Below are positions 8,441 to 16,746 of a stretch of 64,000 nucleotides of DNA, piece by piece. Origin of the DNA: JASLEW01 sp035544895 (lineage in GTDB: Bacteria; Acidobacteriota; Thermoanaerobaculia; Multivoradales; UBA5704). Numbering within the stretch: position 1 is the stretch's first letter; every line of letters starts with the position of its first letter. The stretch is from positions 1 to 64,000 of the forward strand of contig DASZZM010000015.1 in the NCBI GenBank assembly GCA_035544895.1, given 5' to 3'. The notes under the pieces were generated by a model, which saw nothing but the letters and a program-made list of their open reading frames with translations, was not told the DNA's origin and did no database searches. The translations under genes and the position numbers were made by a program.

Positions 8441-8908
8441 ATGCAAAGCAATCCAGCTGTCGTCCTATCGGAGAAGTCCATCTATTTGATGTCGCTGTGG
8501 GTCTTCGGACTGGGTGCCCTGATAGTCGGCTTCATCATTGCATTCGCTCTCGCGTTGCTCTTCTCCGCACGATGGCGACAGGGTTCGGGGGGAGACTACC
8601 TGGAGAAATACCTTCATCACATGATGATGGACGGACCGAACCGCCGAGAGATCGCCTACCTAGGCGCCATCGCCACGGCCGCCTACGCCGAATACCTCAC
8701 ACGCAGGAACGAGTTTTGGGTCACCTATGGGCAAACCACAGTCGCGGTTTTACTCCTTATCGTCATCACAGTACTCCTTCTTACGCGCACGATCAACCCC
8801 GATGCCGGTCTCCCGATCCTTTCAGGGATTGCTGGGTTTGCGATTGCCAAAACCACAGGAAATCCGCGTGGCGTTCCGCCAGTGCCCCCAGAAGGGCGCG
8901 AGGGTTAG
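8441..8908 (+). CDS. Small membrane protein, unknown
   Basis: A 155-residue protein with a GGAAGG motif before the ATG. Two clear membrane spans are visible, at about residues 16-42 (LMSLWVFGLGALIVGFIIAF region) and about 99-117 (VAVLLLIVITVLLLT), with a third weakly hydrophobic stretch at 124-138. Between the first two spans lies a charged loop (GDYLEKYLHHMMMDGPNRREIAYL) of about 50 residues that is probably cytoplasmic. The tail is Pro-rich. No family is recognised. It sits between two unknown genes of similar base composition and may share their history. Confidence 0.6.
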   Translation: MQSNPAVVLSEKSIYLMSLWVFGLGALIVGFIIAFALALLFSARWRQGSGGDYLEKYLHHMMMDGPNRREIAYLGAIATAAYAEYLTRRNEFWVTYGQTTVAVLLLIVITVLLLTRTINPDAGLPILSGIAGFAIAKTTGNPRGVPPVPPEGREG

Positions 8909-9037
8909 TAATCCGCGCGCCTCTGGTCCTCTGATAGCACGTATCACTCACCGCGTGATCGGAGTGGGCTATGGTGGGATCGGCGCCAGAGTGCGTCTTT
9001 CTTACTGAACGTGGATGACGGCGCAGGAGGACTGGCA

Positions 9038-9931
9038 GTGACCAAAGAAGTCCCCTTTCCCCTGGTGCACGGGAAGAGCCTGGCGAATGCGTGTCGGCCC
9101 CCCCTCGACCTTGAACTTCCAGACTACCGGCTCGTTCCAGCGCACGAAGGCTTGGCGGTCCTCATCCCTGCAACGATGTTCGATGACGAAACGTCTCTCA
9201 GCGGTCGCAACGGCTCCGTGTTGGAAGTGAAGTCCGACATAGACAAAGACCAGCAACTAGCCTCAGCATTCCTGCGCCTCAAGGGTTTGGTGAGCCACAG
9301 TGAATGGACAGCGAGTTCTACTCCCTATGGAGATCTTGACGGAACGTTTGCTGCCGCCGCCAGCGATCCGGGCGTGTGCGAGGATTTGGAACAAGCGGTG
9401 CGCTCCATGCCGTCACTTATTGGGGCGGTGGACGCATTTTTTGCTGCGATAGCGATGGCGGCCAGTGCACAGTGGTGGCGTTCGCCCATTGTCCACCGCG
9501 GTGCCACTGCGAGGGGCTGGTTTATCGGGCGGTGGCTACCGACTGCCCTGGTCGTTGACGGGCCTGTTGTCCGGTTCCTGCGAAGCCAAGCCTTTCGGAG
9601 GTTAGGAGACGAGAGTCTTCAAGAGTTGCGAGCGGTCCGGCGCTTCCTCCAAGAGGAGACCGTTGTCAGCTTCCGCCACGCACTTGCGCATTGGTCTTTC
9701 GTGTGGGAAACCCACGACGACGGCAACTACGTTGTCTGTCATGATCGCGCAGGCAAAGTCACCGCTCTTCATCAACAGGAGGCAGATGCTATCCACATTG
9801 TGACCTTCGCCATCATAGATGTCCTCTATGGGCGCTGCTTGCGGCGACTTCGTCAGTCGCTGAGTAGTCCGCTACGCGCCGTCGGTCTCGGCCACCGTGG
9901 CCGCCGCGAGAAGGAGGAGGAGACGGATTGA
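9038..9931 (+). CDS. Unknown protein, accessory
   Basis: A 297-residue soluble protein. The GTG at 9038 is chosen because AGGAGG lies at 9025-9030, eight bases upstream; a GTG at 9011 is possible but has no such site. The first 100 residues look like mixed strands and loops (FPLVHGKSLANACRPPLDLE), and the rest is mostly helical. RFLQEETVVSFRHALAHWSF followed by YVVCHDRAGKVTALHQQEAD suggests an abortive-infection-style or HEPN-like helical bundle carrying RHALAHW (R-x-x-x-H type), but this is only a resemblance. It is convergent with the cyclase-like gene that follows. Confidence 0.55.
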   Translation: MTKEVPFPLVHGKSLANACRPPLDLELPDYRLVPAHEGLAVLIPATMFDDETSLSGRNGSVLEVKSDIDKDQQLASAFLRLKGLVSHSEWTASSTPYGDLDGTFAAAASDPGVCEDLEQAVRSMPSLIGAVDAFFAAIAMAASAQWWRSPIVHRGATARGWFIGRWLPTALVVDGPVVRFLRSQAFRRLGDESLQELRAVRRFLQEETVVSFRHALAHWSFVWETHDDGNYVVCHDRAGKVTALHQQEADAIHIVTFAIIDVLYGRCLRRLRQSLSSPLRAVGLGHRGRREKEEETD

Positions 9932-10124
9932 AAACCCTGGACCACGGATAGGGCCGAGCTCAAGCGCGCGCGGTCCGCTCTGGCGCGGACGTCTCACGGG
10001 CAATCGCCGCGCAGGGCCGGCCGGCCAAGTCTAGAAGGTCTGGAGAAACTGTTTCTTGAGCTGCATCCTGAACTTGGTGGCGATTTTCTTGAAGCCCTCG
10101 CGCGACGGGTGCGACCGCTTGATT

Positions 10125-12533
10125 TCATCCGGCACCCCGATTCCTTTCCGGCGTGGCCGGTGCCATCATCAGGCGCATTCCGCCAACCTCCTTGTCGGCA
10201 AGGCACCTTACTTCTTCAGCTGTTGCAGCCGCAAGAGGGCTTGTCATCAAAGGCGCTGGACCGGCTGGTCCGCGATTCGCAATATTCCAGAGGTATTTAG
10301 CAAGTCTTACGTTGTCGGCGCCAGCGTTTGAGATGGCGCGGAGCGAAAACATGATACAGTCGCCCATTGCACCGCCACCATGCCGGGATCTTATGGCGGC
10401 CAGTCCAACCAGCGAGAGATCAAGAGGTATAGGTTTTCCCTTAGCGCAAGCATCGATCTGAGCCAGCAGCAGCCGTAATGTTACAGGAAGGGCATTCGGT
10501 GAAGCGAGGAGCGGTTTTTTCGTTACTAGCGAACGCAATCGTTGCGCGACAACAGACCGTTCTGGAGCTGCCGTCTCGAACCGCCGGATCGCACGCTCCG
10601 CTTCCTTCGGAACTTTCGAGACATGCTCTGCTATCACGACGAGGTCATTTACCAGCGAAAAGAGATCGACTCCGGTTGCCGGATCACCTATACCCACTGA
10701 AATAATCTCTAATGTCCGCGGTGGCTGGACGCCCGCCGGACGTGAACTGAGGCTAACGCGCAAGAGCAAGGTCTTGGTTGGTCCGGGAATGTCAGCTGGA
10801 ACGGCCGGGTTGCCCCCGGCAGCGATGGCGCGGAGAAAGGCGGCAACGTCGGGCCAGCGTCCGCCGGTTGCCTCGATTGCAGCAAGCGCACACAGAGCTT
10901 CCGGTTCTAGGTCGCCATATCCCAGCCGAGCTCTCAAGCAGTTTTCGGCGACATGCCCAACGAGCCCCGGAGGAATCTTGCCTTCTTTCACCCAAGCCAA
11001 TGCCTGTTTCAGAAATCGCCCTACTCCCTTCGGCAGCTTTCGTGGAACTATCTGCTCACGCCCAGCGGCCAACTCCCGCAGGAATACCGCTACTTGTCTG
11101 CCGTTATCGAACTGTTCCAGATCGGTCAAGACAGCATTGGCTTCCTGGCTCAACGGAGTTCCACATAGTCTCGTACGGACGGCCTCCACAGCGCACGGCA
11201 CCAACTCGAAGAACTTAGCCCTGCCACCCGCAGCCAGTGACAGTTCGCGCAGATATTGCTGCATGCCGGGAGGAAGACGGGTGGAGATTTCAGGAGGTTC
11301 TTCGCCTCTGGCAATGGCCCGAATGAATTGAGCGACTAACTCCCCGATGGTGCCAGCACGAGACAAATCCTTCAGAATGAATTGATGAGTTCGGCTGAGG
11401 GGCTCCTTTTTTCTGCGGGCATCGAGCGCGGCCTCGGCCAAATCACCAAGTTGGGGCGGATGCAGGCCGTCGCTCCGAAAGACGGGACCGGCGGAGAACT
11501 CGGAAAACTTCACTGCGTTGGCGTAGTAGAGGCGATACATCGGTGATCTGTCGACCGTCCGTATCGCCTCAACTGGATCCGTCCCATAACGGGCCCGGAA
11601 TCTGCTGGGCCAGTCCAACGCCAGATCAGCGGAGACGCGTTCCATTCCCTTCTTGAAGGGCACGGAATATGGAACGACCAGGTGAGGATCGAACTCGCGA
11701 GACACGTCGGCGGCTAACATCGACGCTCCTAGCGACACGCCGAGCCAATCCTGTGACTGTTCGAGCCTCGAGGCCTCAACGACTGGAGCGCCGACGAACG
11801 TGCCCGTGCGCGTGTGCATTACGGCTGGGCCGACCGCCAGAGCGCCGCGCAAAGGTAGCTCCATCTTGAGCGCCTCGCAAACCATGTCCGCACAACGAGC
11901 CATGAAAGGCGCTATAAAGTGCTGCACTAATGGCACCCATAGAAGAATCGTGTCGCTGAAGTGCGCGTGGCGCACTGGCAGAACGCCCACCACCGTACCC
12001 TGTTGGGTTTCGCTGAAGCGAACCAGGGTGTGTGTCCTCATTGCCTCCTTCGTGACGGCCTCGGCGATGAGCCTGGTGTAGAGGGCCGAGACTTCGATCA
12101 ACCCTTTCTCTTGTAGCAGGGCAGAGAATCCTAGCACATCGAAGACCGCTATGGCGTAGCGGCGGATCTCGGGAACGTCGGGCTCTTCCGTCGGCAACGC
12201 CGGGCTGTCGTCGGGTCCGGTTGAGAGATCAGGCTTAACAGGACCGAGCGCCGTACAGCGGATCTCTGTCGAATCCTCTCTCTCGACCTCGAGCTCGTCA
12301 GCGACTCGCCAGTGGATGTACTCGTCGCTTCTATGCGCGAGCATCTTCTCAATCGAGCTAAGAGGGTCTACAAGGACCTTGAATGGGAACGCAGACGAGG
12401 TGTGACATTCATCCCACGCCTTGCGGCAGACGGCCGTGTACTCCTCTGCGCTCAGGCCGCGGCGAATATGGAGTCCTTCAGAGAGGAACTTTGCCACCAC
12501 TCTCGCGAAATCGGGGTTTTCGCTTTTAGGCAT
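10125..12533 (-). CDS. Class III nucleotidyl-cyclase-like domain with a long helical C-terminal region
   Basis: An 802-residue protein from the ATG at 12533 (a GTG six codons upstream is also possible; neither has a clear ribosome-binding site). Residues about 124-290 resemble a class III cyclase: AIAVFDVLGFSALL carries Asp132, HFSDTILLWV carries Asp194, and PLRGALAVGPAVM with TGTFVGAPVVEASRLE completes the core. The two Asp match the metal-binding pair of adenylate, guanylate and pyrimidine cyclases. About 500 residues of repeating short helices follow with no named domain. The N-terminal 120 residues are unrelated to known sensors. Adjacent genes include no cyclic-nucleotide effector. It may be an orphan signalling or immune protein. 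Lower G+C than its neighbours. Confidence 0.6.
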   Translation of the reverse strand: MPKSENPDFARVVAKFLSEGLHIRRGLSAEEYTAVCRKAWDECHTSSAFPFKVLVDPLSSIEKMLAHRSDEYIHWRVADELEVEREDSTEIRCTALGPVKPDLSTGPDDSPALPTEEPDVPEIRRYAIAVFDVLGFSALLQEKGLIEVSALYTRLIAEAVTKEAMRTHTLVRFSETQQGTVVGVLPVRHAHFSDTILLWVPLVQHFIAPFMARCADMVCEALKMELPLRGALAVGPAVMHTRTGTFVGAPVVEASRLEQSQDWLGVSLGASMLAADVSREFDPHLVVPYSVPFKKGMERVSADLALDWPSRFRARYGTDPVEAIRTVDRSPMYRLYYANAVKFSEFSAGPVFRSDGLHPPQLGDLAEAALDARRKKEPLSRTHQFILKDLSRAGTIGELVAQFIRAIARGEEPPEISTRLPPGMQQYLRELSLAAGGRAKFFELVPCAVEAVRTRLCGTPLSQEANAVLTDLEQFDNGRQVAVFLRELAAGREQIVPRKLPKGVGRFLKQALAWVKEGKIPPGLVGHVAENCLRARLGYGDLEPEALCALAAIEATGGRWPDVAAFLRAIAAGGNPAVPADIPGPTKTLLLRVSLSSRPAGVQPPRTLEIISVGIGDPATGVDLFSLVNDLVVIAEHVSKVPKEAERAIRRFETAAPERSVVAQRLRSLVTKKPLLASPNALPVTLRLLLAQIDACAKGKPIPLDLSLVGLAAIRSRHGGGAMGDCIMFSLRAISNAGADNVRLAKYLWNIANRGPAGPAPLMTSPLAAATAEEVRCLADKEVGGMRLMMAPATPERNRGAG

Positions 12534-12680
12534 GGACGTGTCGGGTATCACGTATGTTTTTTAGAGTTCAGCAAAGCTTTAGCTGTCCCGGTCGGTCACG
12601 GATTGCTGCAGAGATGCTGAGCGACTGCCGGTGGATCCCGTTTGAAAATCCGCGCCGGGCGCTCGTGCGGAGCGGTCGAT

Positions 12681-14435
12681 CTACCCCGGGCCCGGAGGCC
12701 TCGTCCTTCCCCCCGGCGGGGGAGTCCCTCTTCTGCGCGGCGGAGGAGCCGGAGGAGCAGCGCCCTGCCTCGGCGGTCCCGCCCAGGACGCCGGCGGGCC
12801 CGGCCTCCGCGTCTGCCCCGCACCGGGCGGCAGGCTCGGCCTCGCACCCTGCCCCGGCGGCACCTCGTTCGGCCCCGGCCGGCGAAAGGCCGGCGCTCCG
12901 TTCGGCTCGGGCGCGCCGGACCGCAGCGGCGGCGAGGCCGGCCTCGGCAACCTCGGGAGAGGCCCGCCGCCCGGCCTGGGACCGAGGAACCCTGGCGGCT
13001 CGCCGGCCCGAGAGCCGCCGGACCAGGGCCGTGGCGTGGCTGGCCTCGGGAACCCCGGAGACCTCCCGCCGCCCGACCACCGCTCGCGGCCCGGGGAGGT
13101 GAATCCCGGCCCCTCGAAGCGCGCGGCAGGCGGGGCGGCCGCCGAACCGCCGCCAAACCCGAACCCGCCGCGTCGCGGCGCCGCCCAAGGCTCTGCCGCC
13201 TCCAGACGCCTGGACAAGACGTCCTCCGTCCGGCTCGGGCTCACGGTGTACGCGGGGCGGGGAAGGCTCTCGCCGAACGACATCGACCTCGCCAGGACGG
13301 GCCAGCGGACCGGTTCCGGGGCCGCCGCCGTCTCGCCGTCGCCTCGCGGAGTCACCTCTTCGTTCATCCAGGGCGGCACGGGATCCCCTTGGACCAGGGA
13401 TTGAGCGAGGAACACCTTCGCTCCGTCCGCCAGGGTGAGGATCGCGACGCCGTCGCGGCTCTCGTACGAGCGGGCATAGAGCACGGTCCCGTCGGCCAGT
13501 TCGACGGTGTAGCTGCCGGCACTCCAGTCGAGATCCCGGTTGTCGTGACAGCTCTCGGCCCGCAGCACCAGCTCGTCCTCGACGACGACCGTCTGGCCGT
13601 CCGGCGTCGCGAGCCGAGTGGCGCTTCCCAGCCGACCGACGGGTCGGCCGCGCAGGAGCTGCCCGGTCACCAGGACCAGGCACCGATCTCCCTGACCATC
13701 GGGCACCAGAGCCTCGCTCAGCTCCTCCCTGTGCTGGTCGCGGCGATGGACCGCGAACAGCGCCGAGATCGCCACCAGCGGGCTCCACACCCAGCCCTTC
13801 TGACCGTTGACCAGGCGGATCTCGACCCAGTCTCCCCGCCGCTGGAGCACCTCGACCACGCTGTGCGAACGCAGGATCTCGACCCTCGTCTCGCTCGAGA
13901 ACGGATCGTCCACCAGCCGGACGCCCGAGCCGGGAACGAAACCGCGCAGCTCCCCGACGGGGTGGCGCAGGGCGCCGCGCGCGTCGACCTCCCAGATCCT
14001 GCCCTCGGCGATGCGGCCGACCAGAACCTTCCGGCCGAAACCGTCGGTCCTGGTGATGGCGCCGCCCTCGTCGACGCTCGCCAGCAGCCGCCCCTCACGA
14101 CTGATCGCGCCCGCCCCATCGATGTCGAGCAAGGCGCGCCTCGCGCCCCCTTCCGTCAGCTCGGCGAGCGCTCCGCGCAGCACTCCCGGGCTCACAGCAA
14201 GCTCTCCGCCGGCGACCCGCGACGCGATCGCCCTCGCGGCTCCCATTTCAGCCGCCTCCGCGGCGGCGGCCAGGTCGGCCCCCGCCAAACCCTCGGCCGC
14301 CAGACCCTCGGCTGCCAACCCTTCGGCCGCCATTCCTTCGGCCGCAACTCCTTCGGCCAAGAACTCGGCCACGCAGCCCGTCAAGACGAGGCTGACACCG
14401 GCGACGAGGAGCAGCGCGCCCAAGGCCTTCATCAT
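12681..14435 (-). CDS. Lipoprotein with SH3-like domain and Pro/Gly-rich tail
   Basis: A 584-residue protein starting at MMKALG (14435). The in-frame extension to 14735 would overlap the divergent gene and is rejected. Residues 1-21 are a lipoprotein signal (LVLTGC, lipid-bearing Cys21). Residues about 26-55 are five-residue repeats of the AAEGL type. A middle region follows containing an SH3b-like segment (VEVLQRRGDWVEIRLVNGQK then GWVWSPL, about residues 210-250) and further beta-rich sequence with a conserved-looking Asp/Gly pattern. The last ~220 residues are Pro/Gly/Arg-rich and disordered. It is probably an outer-membrane or periplasmic structural protein. It shares a 27-bp gap with the divergent lipoprotein gene. 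Confidence 0.65.
   Translation of the reverse strand: MMKALGALLLVAGVSLVLTGCVAEFLAEGVAAEGMAAEGLAAEGLAAEGLAGADLAAAAEAAEMGAARAIASRVAGGELAVSPGVLRGALAELTEGGARRALLDIDGAGAISREGRLLASVDEGGAITRTDGFGRKVLVGRIAEGRIWEVDARGALRHPVGELRGFVPGSGVRLVDDPFSSETRVEILRSHSVVEVLQRRGDWVEIRLVNGQKGWVWSPLVAISALFAVHRRDQHREELSEALVPDGQGDRCLVLVTGQLLRGRPVGRLGSATRLATPDGQTVVVEDELVLRAESCHDNRDLDWSAGSYTVELADGTVLYARSYESRDGVAILTLADGAKVFLAQSLVQGDPVPPWMNEEVTPRGDGETAAAPEPVRWPVLARSMSFGESLPRPAYTVSPSRTEDVLSRRLEAAEPWAAPRRGGFGFGGGSAAAPPAARFEGPGFTSPGRERWSGGGRSPGFPRPATPRPWSGGSRAGEPPGFLGPRPGGGPLPRLPRPASPPLRSGAPEPNGAPAFRRPGPNEVPPGQGARPSLPPGAGQTRRPGPPASWAGPPRQGAAPPAPPPRRRGTPPPGGRTRPPGPG
14291..14358. repeat. 15-bp tandem repeats inside a lipoprotein gene
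   Basis: Four near-identical 15-bp units (14291-14305, 14306-14320, 14321-14335, 14336-14350) plus a partial fifth, with core CTTCGGCCGCC or its variants. On the minus strand they encode repeated Ala-Glu-Gly-Leu-Ala units directly after the lipidated cysteine. The repeat length is a multiple of three, so slippage would change the spacer length without breaking the frame. Confidence 0.85.
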
Positions 14436-14462
14436 GATTCCAGTATACTCGCTGGAATTACC
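14436..14462. promoter_or_regulatory. Candidate symmetric bidirectional promoter between divergent lipoprotein genes
   Basis: Only 27 bases separate the two divergent ATG codons (14435 minus, 14463 plus). At the centre is AGTATACT (14442-14449), a perfect palindrome that reads TATACT, a good -10 element, on both strands. It is flanked by the inverted repeat ATTCCAG (14437-14443) and CTGGAAT (14452-14458). The distances from each -10 to its ATG are 6 and 13 bases, so both transcripts would be leaderless or nearly so. No clear -35 is seen in either direction. The outer arms could be an operator. Confidence 0.5.
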
Positions 14463-15167
14463 ATGCCGAACCCGAACGCCTCTCCTCGCCTGCTGGCAGC
14501 GCTGTGCTGCTGGCTCGTCCTGGCAGCCGCCGGCTGCGGCATGCCGGAAGAGCAGCAGCGCAAGAGCACTCTCGAGGCCGACCTCCAGGCCTGCACCGAG
14601 GCCAAAAGCGCTGCCCAGGCCAAGGTCGCCACCCTCCAGCAAGAGCTCGACGAGCTGCGCAAGCGCGGCAACGTGATCTATACCGTCAAGATGCTCGTCA
14701 CCCTCTTCGGCCTTTCCAGCCCCTCCGCCTCCCACGAAGATGCCCCCGGCAAGAGAGCCGTCAATTTCCTGACCCTGGCCGAGCTGACCGCCCAGGATGG
14801 AACCACCTTCAAATTCATCGGCCGCAATCAGCCCGGCGAGTCCCCCCAGGATTCACTGCTCCTCGTCTATGAGCCCGTCAACGCCTCCCAGCTCATCGCC
14901 CGCCAGATCGACCTTCTTGGTCAGATCGAGTCCGTGCGCCTCGATTTTCCGGCCAGCTTCAAGGCGGCCGGAATCGAATGGCGCCCAGACGCCCGCTTCC
15001 AGCTCCAGCTCGACCTCAACGGCCTTCCCGTCGTCGTCCTCGATGACCCCACCGCCATGGCCGCGGCGCGCAGCGGCACTCCCCTGACCTGGAAAGTCGC
15101 CCAACAGTTCCGCTCGATCCCGCAGGAGTACACCCGTCAGCTCCAACTCCGCGCCCGACCCGGCTGA
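14463..15167 (+). CDS. Lipoprotein with short coiled coil, unknown
   Basis: A 234-residue protein whose first 25 residues form a lipoprotein signal (CCWLVLAAAGC, Cys25). Residues about 34-69 form a coiled coil (TLEADLQACTEAKSAAQAKV then ATLQQELDELRKRG). The remaining ~160 residues are a globular alpha/beta region with a repeated FKFIG/VRLDF strand style and several Gln/Asp-rich loops, and no recognised motif. The short promoter gap suggests coordinated expression with the divergent lipoprotein, and the two may work together at the envelope. The long open frame upstream of the ATG on this strand is the shadow of the minus-strand gene. Confidence 0.65.
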   Translation: MPNPNASPRLLAALCCWLVLAAAGCGMPEEQQRKSTLEADLQACTEAKSAAQAKVATLQQELDELRKRGNVIYTVKMLVTLFGLSSPSASHEDAPGKRAVNFLTLAELTAQDGTTFKFIGRNQPGESPQDSLLLVYEPVNASQLIARQIDLLGQIESVRLDFPASFKAAGIEWRPDARFQLQLDLNGLPVVVLDDPTAMAAARSGTPLTWKVAQQFRSIPQEYTRQLQLRARPG

Positions 15168-15602
15168 TCCAACCATTACTCGCCCGATACCGACCCGCCC
15201 CGGGGCTTGGGGCCGAGCAGCCACGCCACCTCGAGCCTCCGGCCGACCCGAGACGTGGCGCCCAAGCCAGCGGTACCTCCTGCCCGCCTCGGACCAGCCG
15301 CCGTTGAGGCGCCGCATTCCAGGGTGTCGAAGGCGGGGCGGAGAAATCCACTCAGGATGTGCGTCGAATAGGAGTGGAAAAAGGCAGGGCGCCGCTTGCG
15401 GGCGCCATGGTGCTATTTCGGACACTCTTGATGCCGCGCTCGCTAGAGAACAGTCCCCCCGCCGGCTAAGCTGATCTCGTGGTTGTCTTCGTCACCGGGT
15501 CGTGATAACTTCGTAGAAGTGCAGATGCTTTGAGAAATCTGCATATTCACCAGACGCTATAGGGCACGGGCGCTCGCCGAGAAAGATACAGGAGCCGCGA
15601 CG
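15168..15602. other. Intergenic, no supported gene
   Basis: A 435-base plus-to-plus gap. Possible weak hairpins occur near 15385-15410 (GGCGCC repeated on both sides of a short loop) that could help terminate the lipoprotein transcript. The last 120 bases are less GC-rich and probably hold the promoter of the nucleosidase operon. No open frame with a ribosome-binding site or recognisable product is seen. Confidence 0.4.
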
Positions 15603-16736
15603 ATGCCGCTCATCGACTTCGCCATCCTGACAGGTCTGCGAGAGGAGTTCGATACTCTGCGCAAGATCTTCCCAGAGCTCAAGGAAATCTCCGAGGGCGC
15701 TGAGCTCTGGTATCGGACGCGCGTGATCGCCGACGGCAAGAGCAGCTATGAAGTCGTGATCTCGTTTCAGGACAAGATGGGTCCCCTCGACGCCCAGGCC
15801 TTGACGGCGAAGGCGCTGGGGCGCTGGCATCCGGCCTTGATCATTCTGGTGGGCATCGCCGGCACCTTCCATAAGGAGGTGAGGCTGGGTGACGTGCTGG
15901 TGAGCCAGCAGGTGTTCTACTACGACCTCGCTAAGGCTACGGCCGAAGGGCTGCGATACCGGCCGCAGGGCTATCCTTGCAGCACCGTGCTCATCCGGCA
16001 GACGGAGGCTCTGCGATCGTCGCCGCGTGAGTTCGGTGCTTGGCAGCAAGCGGCAAAGAGCATCGCGGCGAGTGAGGCGGAGCGGCTGTCTGCGCAAGGC
16101 CTTGCGAAGCTGCCGGGCAAGCGGCTCGCGGAGATGCAGCGACTGCTCCGAGATTGCCAGCCGGAAATCCATTTCGGGACTGTGGCTTCAGGAAGTCTGG
16201 TGATCGCCGACAAGGCGAAGCAGAAGGAGCTCTTGGCATTGCACGGCCAGATCATCGGCACTGAGATGGAGGGGGCGGGCATGCTGCACGCCACCTTCGA
16301 CCAGGAGCTACCGACGCCAGCCGTGGTGATCAAGGGCATCTCAGACGCCGCCGATATGGGCAAGGCACTCCTGGACTCGCAGGGGAGCTGGCGCACCTTG
16401 GCAAAGGAGAACTCTGCACGGCTGGTGCTTCAAGTGATCCGCCGCGGCCGAATCCGTCCGCTCGAGACGGACCAGTTCGAGCTCGATCCGTCTCCAGGCT
16501 CGCCCGCAGATGCCCGCATCGTGATTCCGGACCCCACCGCTAGCGGGGTATCCTTCCTGCACTTCCCACGCCTGCTAGTGCCGCGCGGACCACTGACGGA
16601 AATCGGGTTTGCGGCGGAGGCGTTTGCAGGCGTTGAGCCCATAGGCATCGCGAAGTTGGTGGTTCAGTACGTAGACTACGATGGAGCGGCGAAACAAGCC
16701 CGAACGCTGCGAACAGAGTGGCGCCCATTGGAGTAG
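15603..16736 (+). CDS. Nucleoside phosphorylase-fold nucleosidase (MTAN/PNP_UDP_1-like), candidate immune effector
   Basis: A 377-residue protein with AGGAG before the ATG. Residues about 4-275 match the phosphorylase/nucleosidase superfamily: FAILTGLREEFDTL at the start, ILVGIAGTF (phosphate/ribose loop), FGTVASGSLVIAD, GTEMEGAGML with Glu221-Met222-Glu223 (ribose-binding ME motif), and VVIKGISDAAD with Asp248 as candidate catalytic acid. This resembles the stand-alone and STAND-linked nucleosidase effectors that destroy nucleosides or nucleotides, rather than housekeeping MTA/SAH nucleosidase, which is ~230 residues. The last ~95 residues are an extra beta-rich domain of unknown type. The next gene follows after 10 bases and is surely co-transcribed. 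Confidence 0.75.
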   Translation: MPLIDFAILTGLREEFDTLRKIFPELKEISEGAELWYRTRVIADGKSSYEVVISFQDKMGPLDAQALTAKALGRWHPALIILVGIAGTFHKEVRLGDVLVSQQVFYYDLAKATAEGLRYRPQGYPCSTVLIRQTEALRSSPREFGAWQQAAKSIAASEAERLSAQGLAKLPGKRLAEMQRLLRDCQPEIHFGTVASGSLVIADKAKQKELLALHGQIIGTEMEGAGMLHATFDQELPTPAVVIKGISDAADMGKALLDSQGSWRTLAKENSARLVLQVIRRGRIRPLETDQFELDPSPGSPADARIVIPDPTASGVSFLHFPRLLVPRGPLTEIGFAAEAFAGVEPIGIAKLVVQYVDYDGAAKQARTLRTEWRPLE

Positions 16737-16746
16737 GAGCCAGACG

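Noticed and set aside
10125..12533. Calling the cyclase-like gene a Pycsar system
   Set aside because: Pycsar needs a neighbouring effector with a cyclic-nucleotide-binding domain; neither adjacent gene has one.
12642..14462. Plus-strand extension upstream of the lipoprotein gene at 14463
   Set aside because: It is the shadow of the minus-strand lipoprotein. The ATG at 14463 begins a proper lipoprotein signal peptide.
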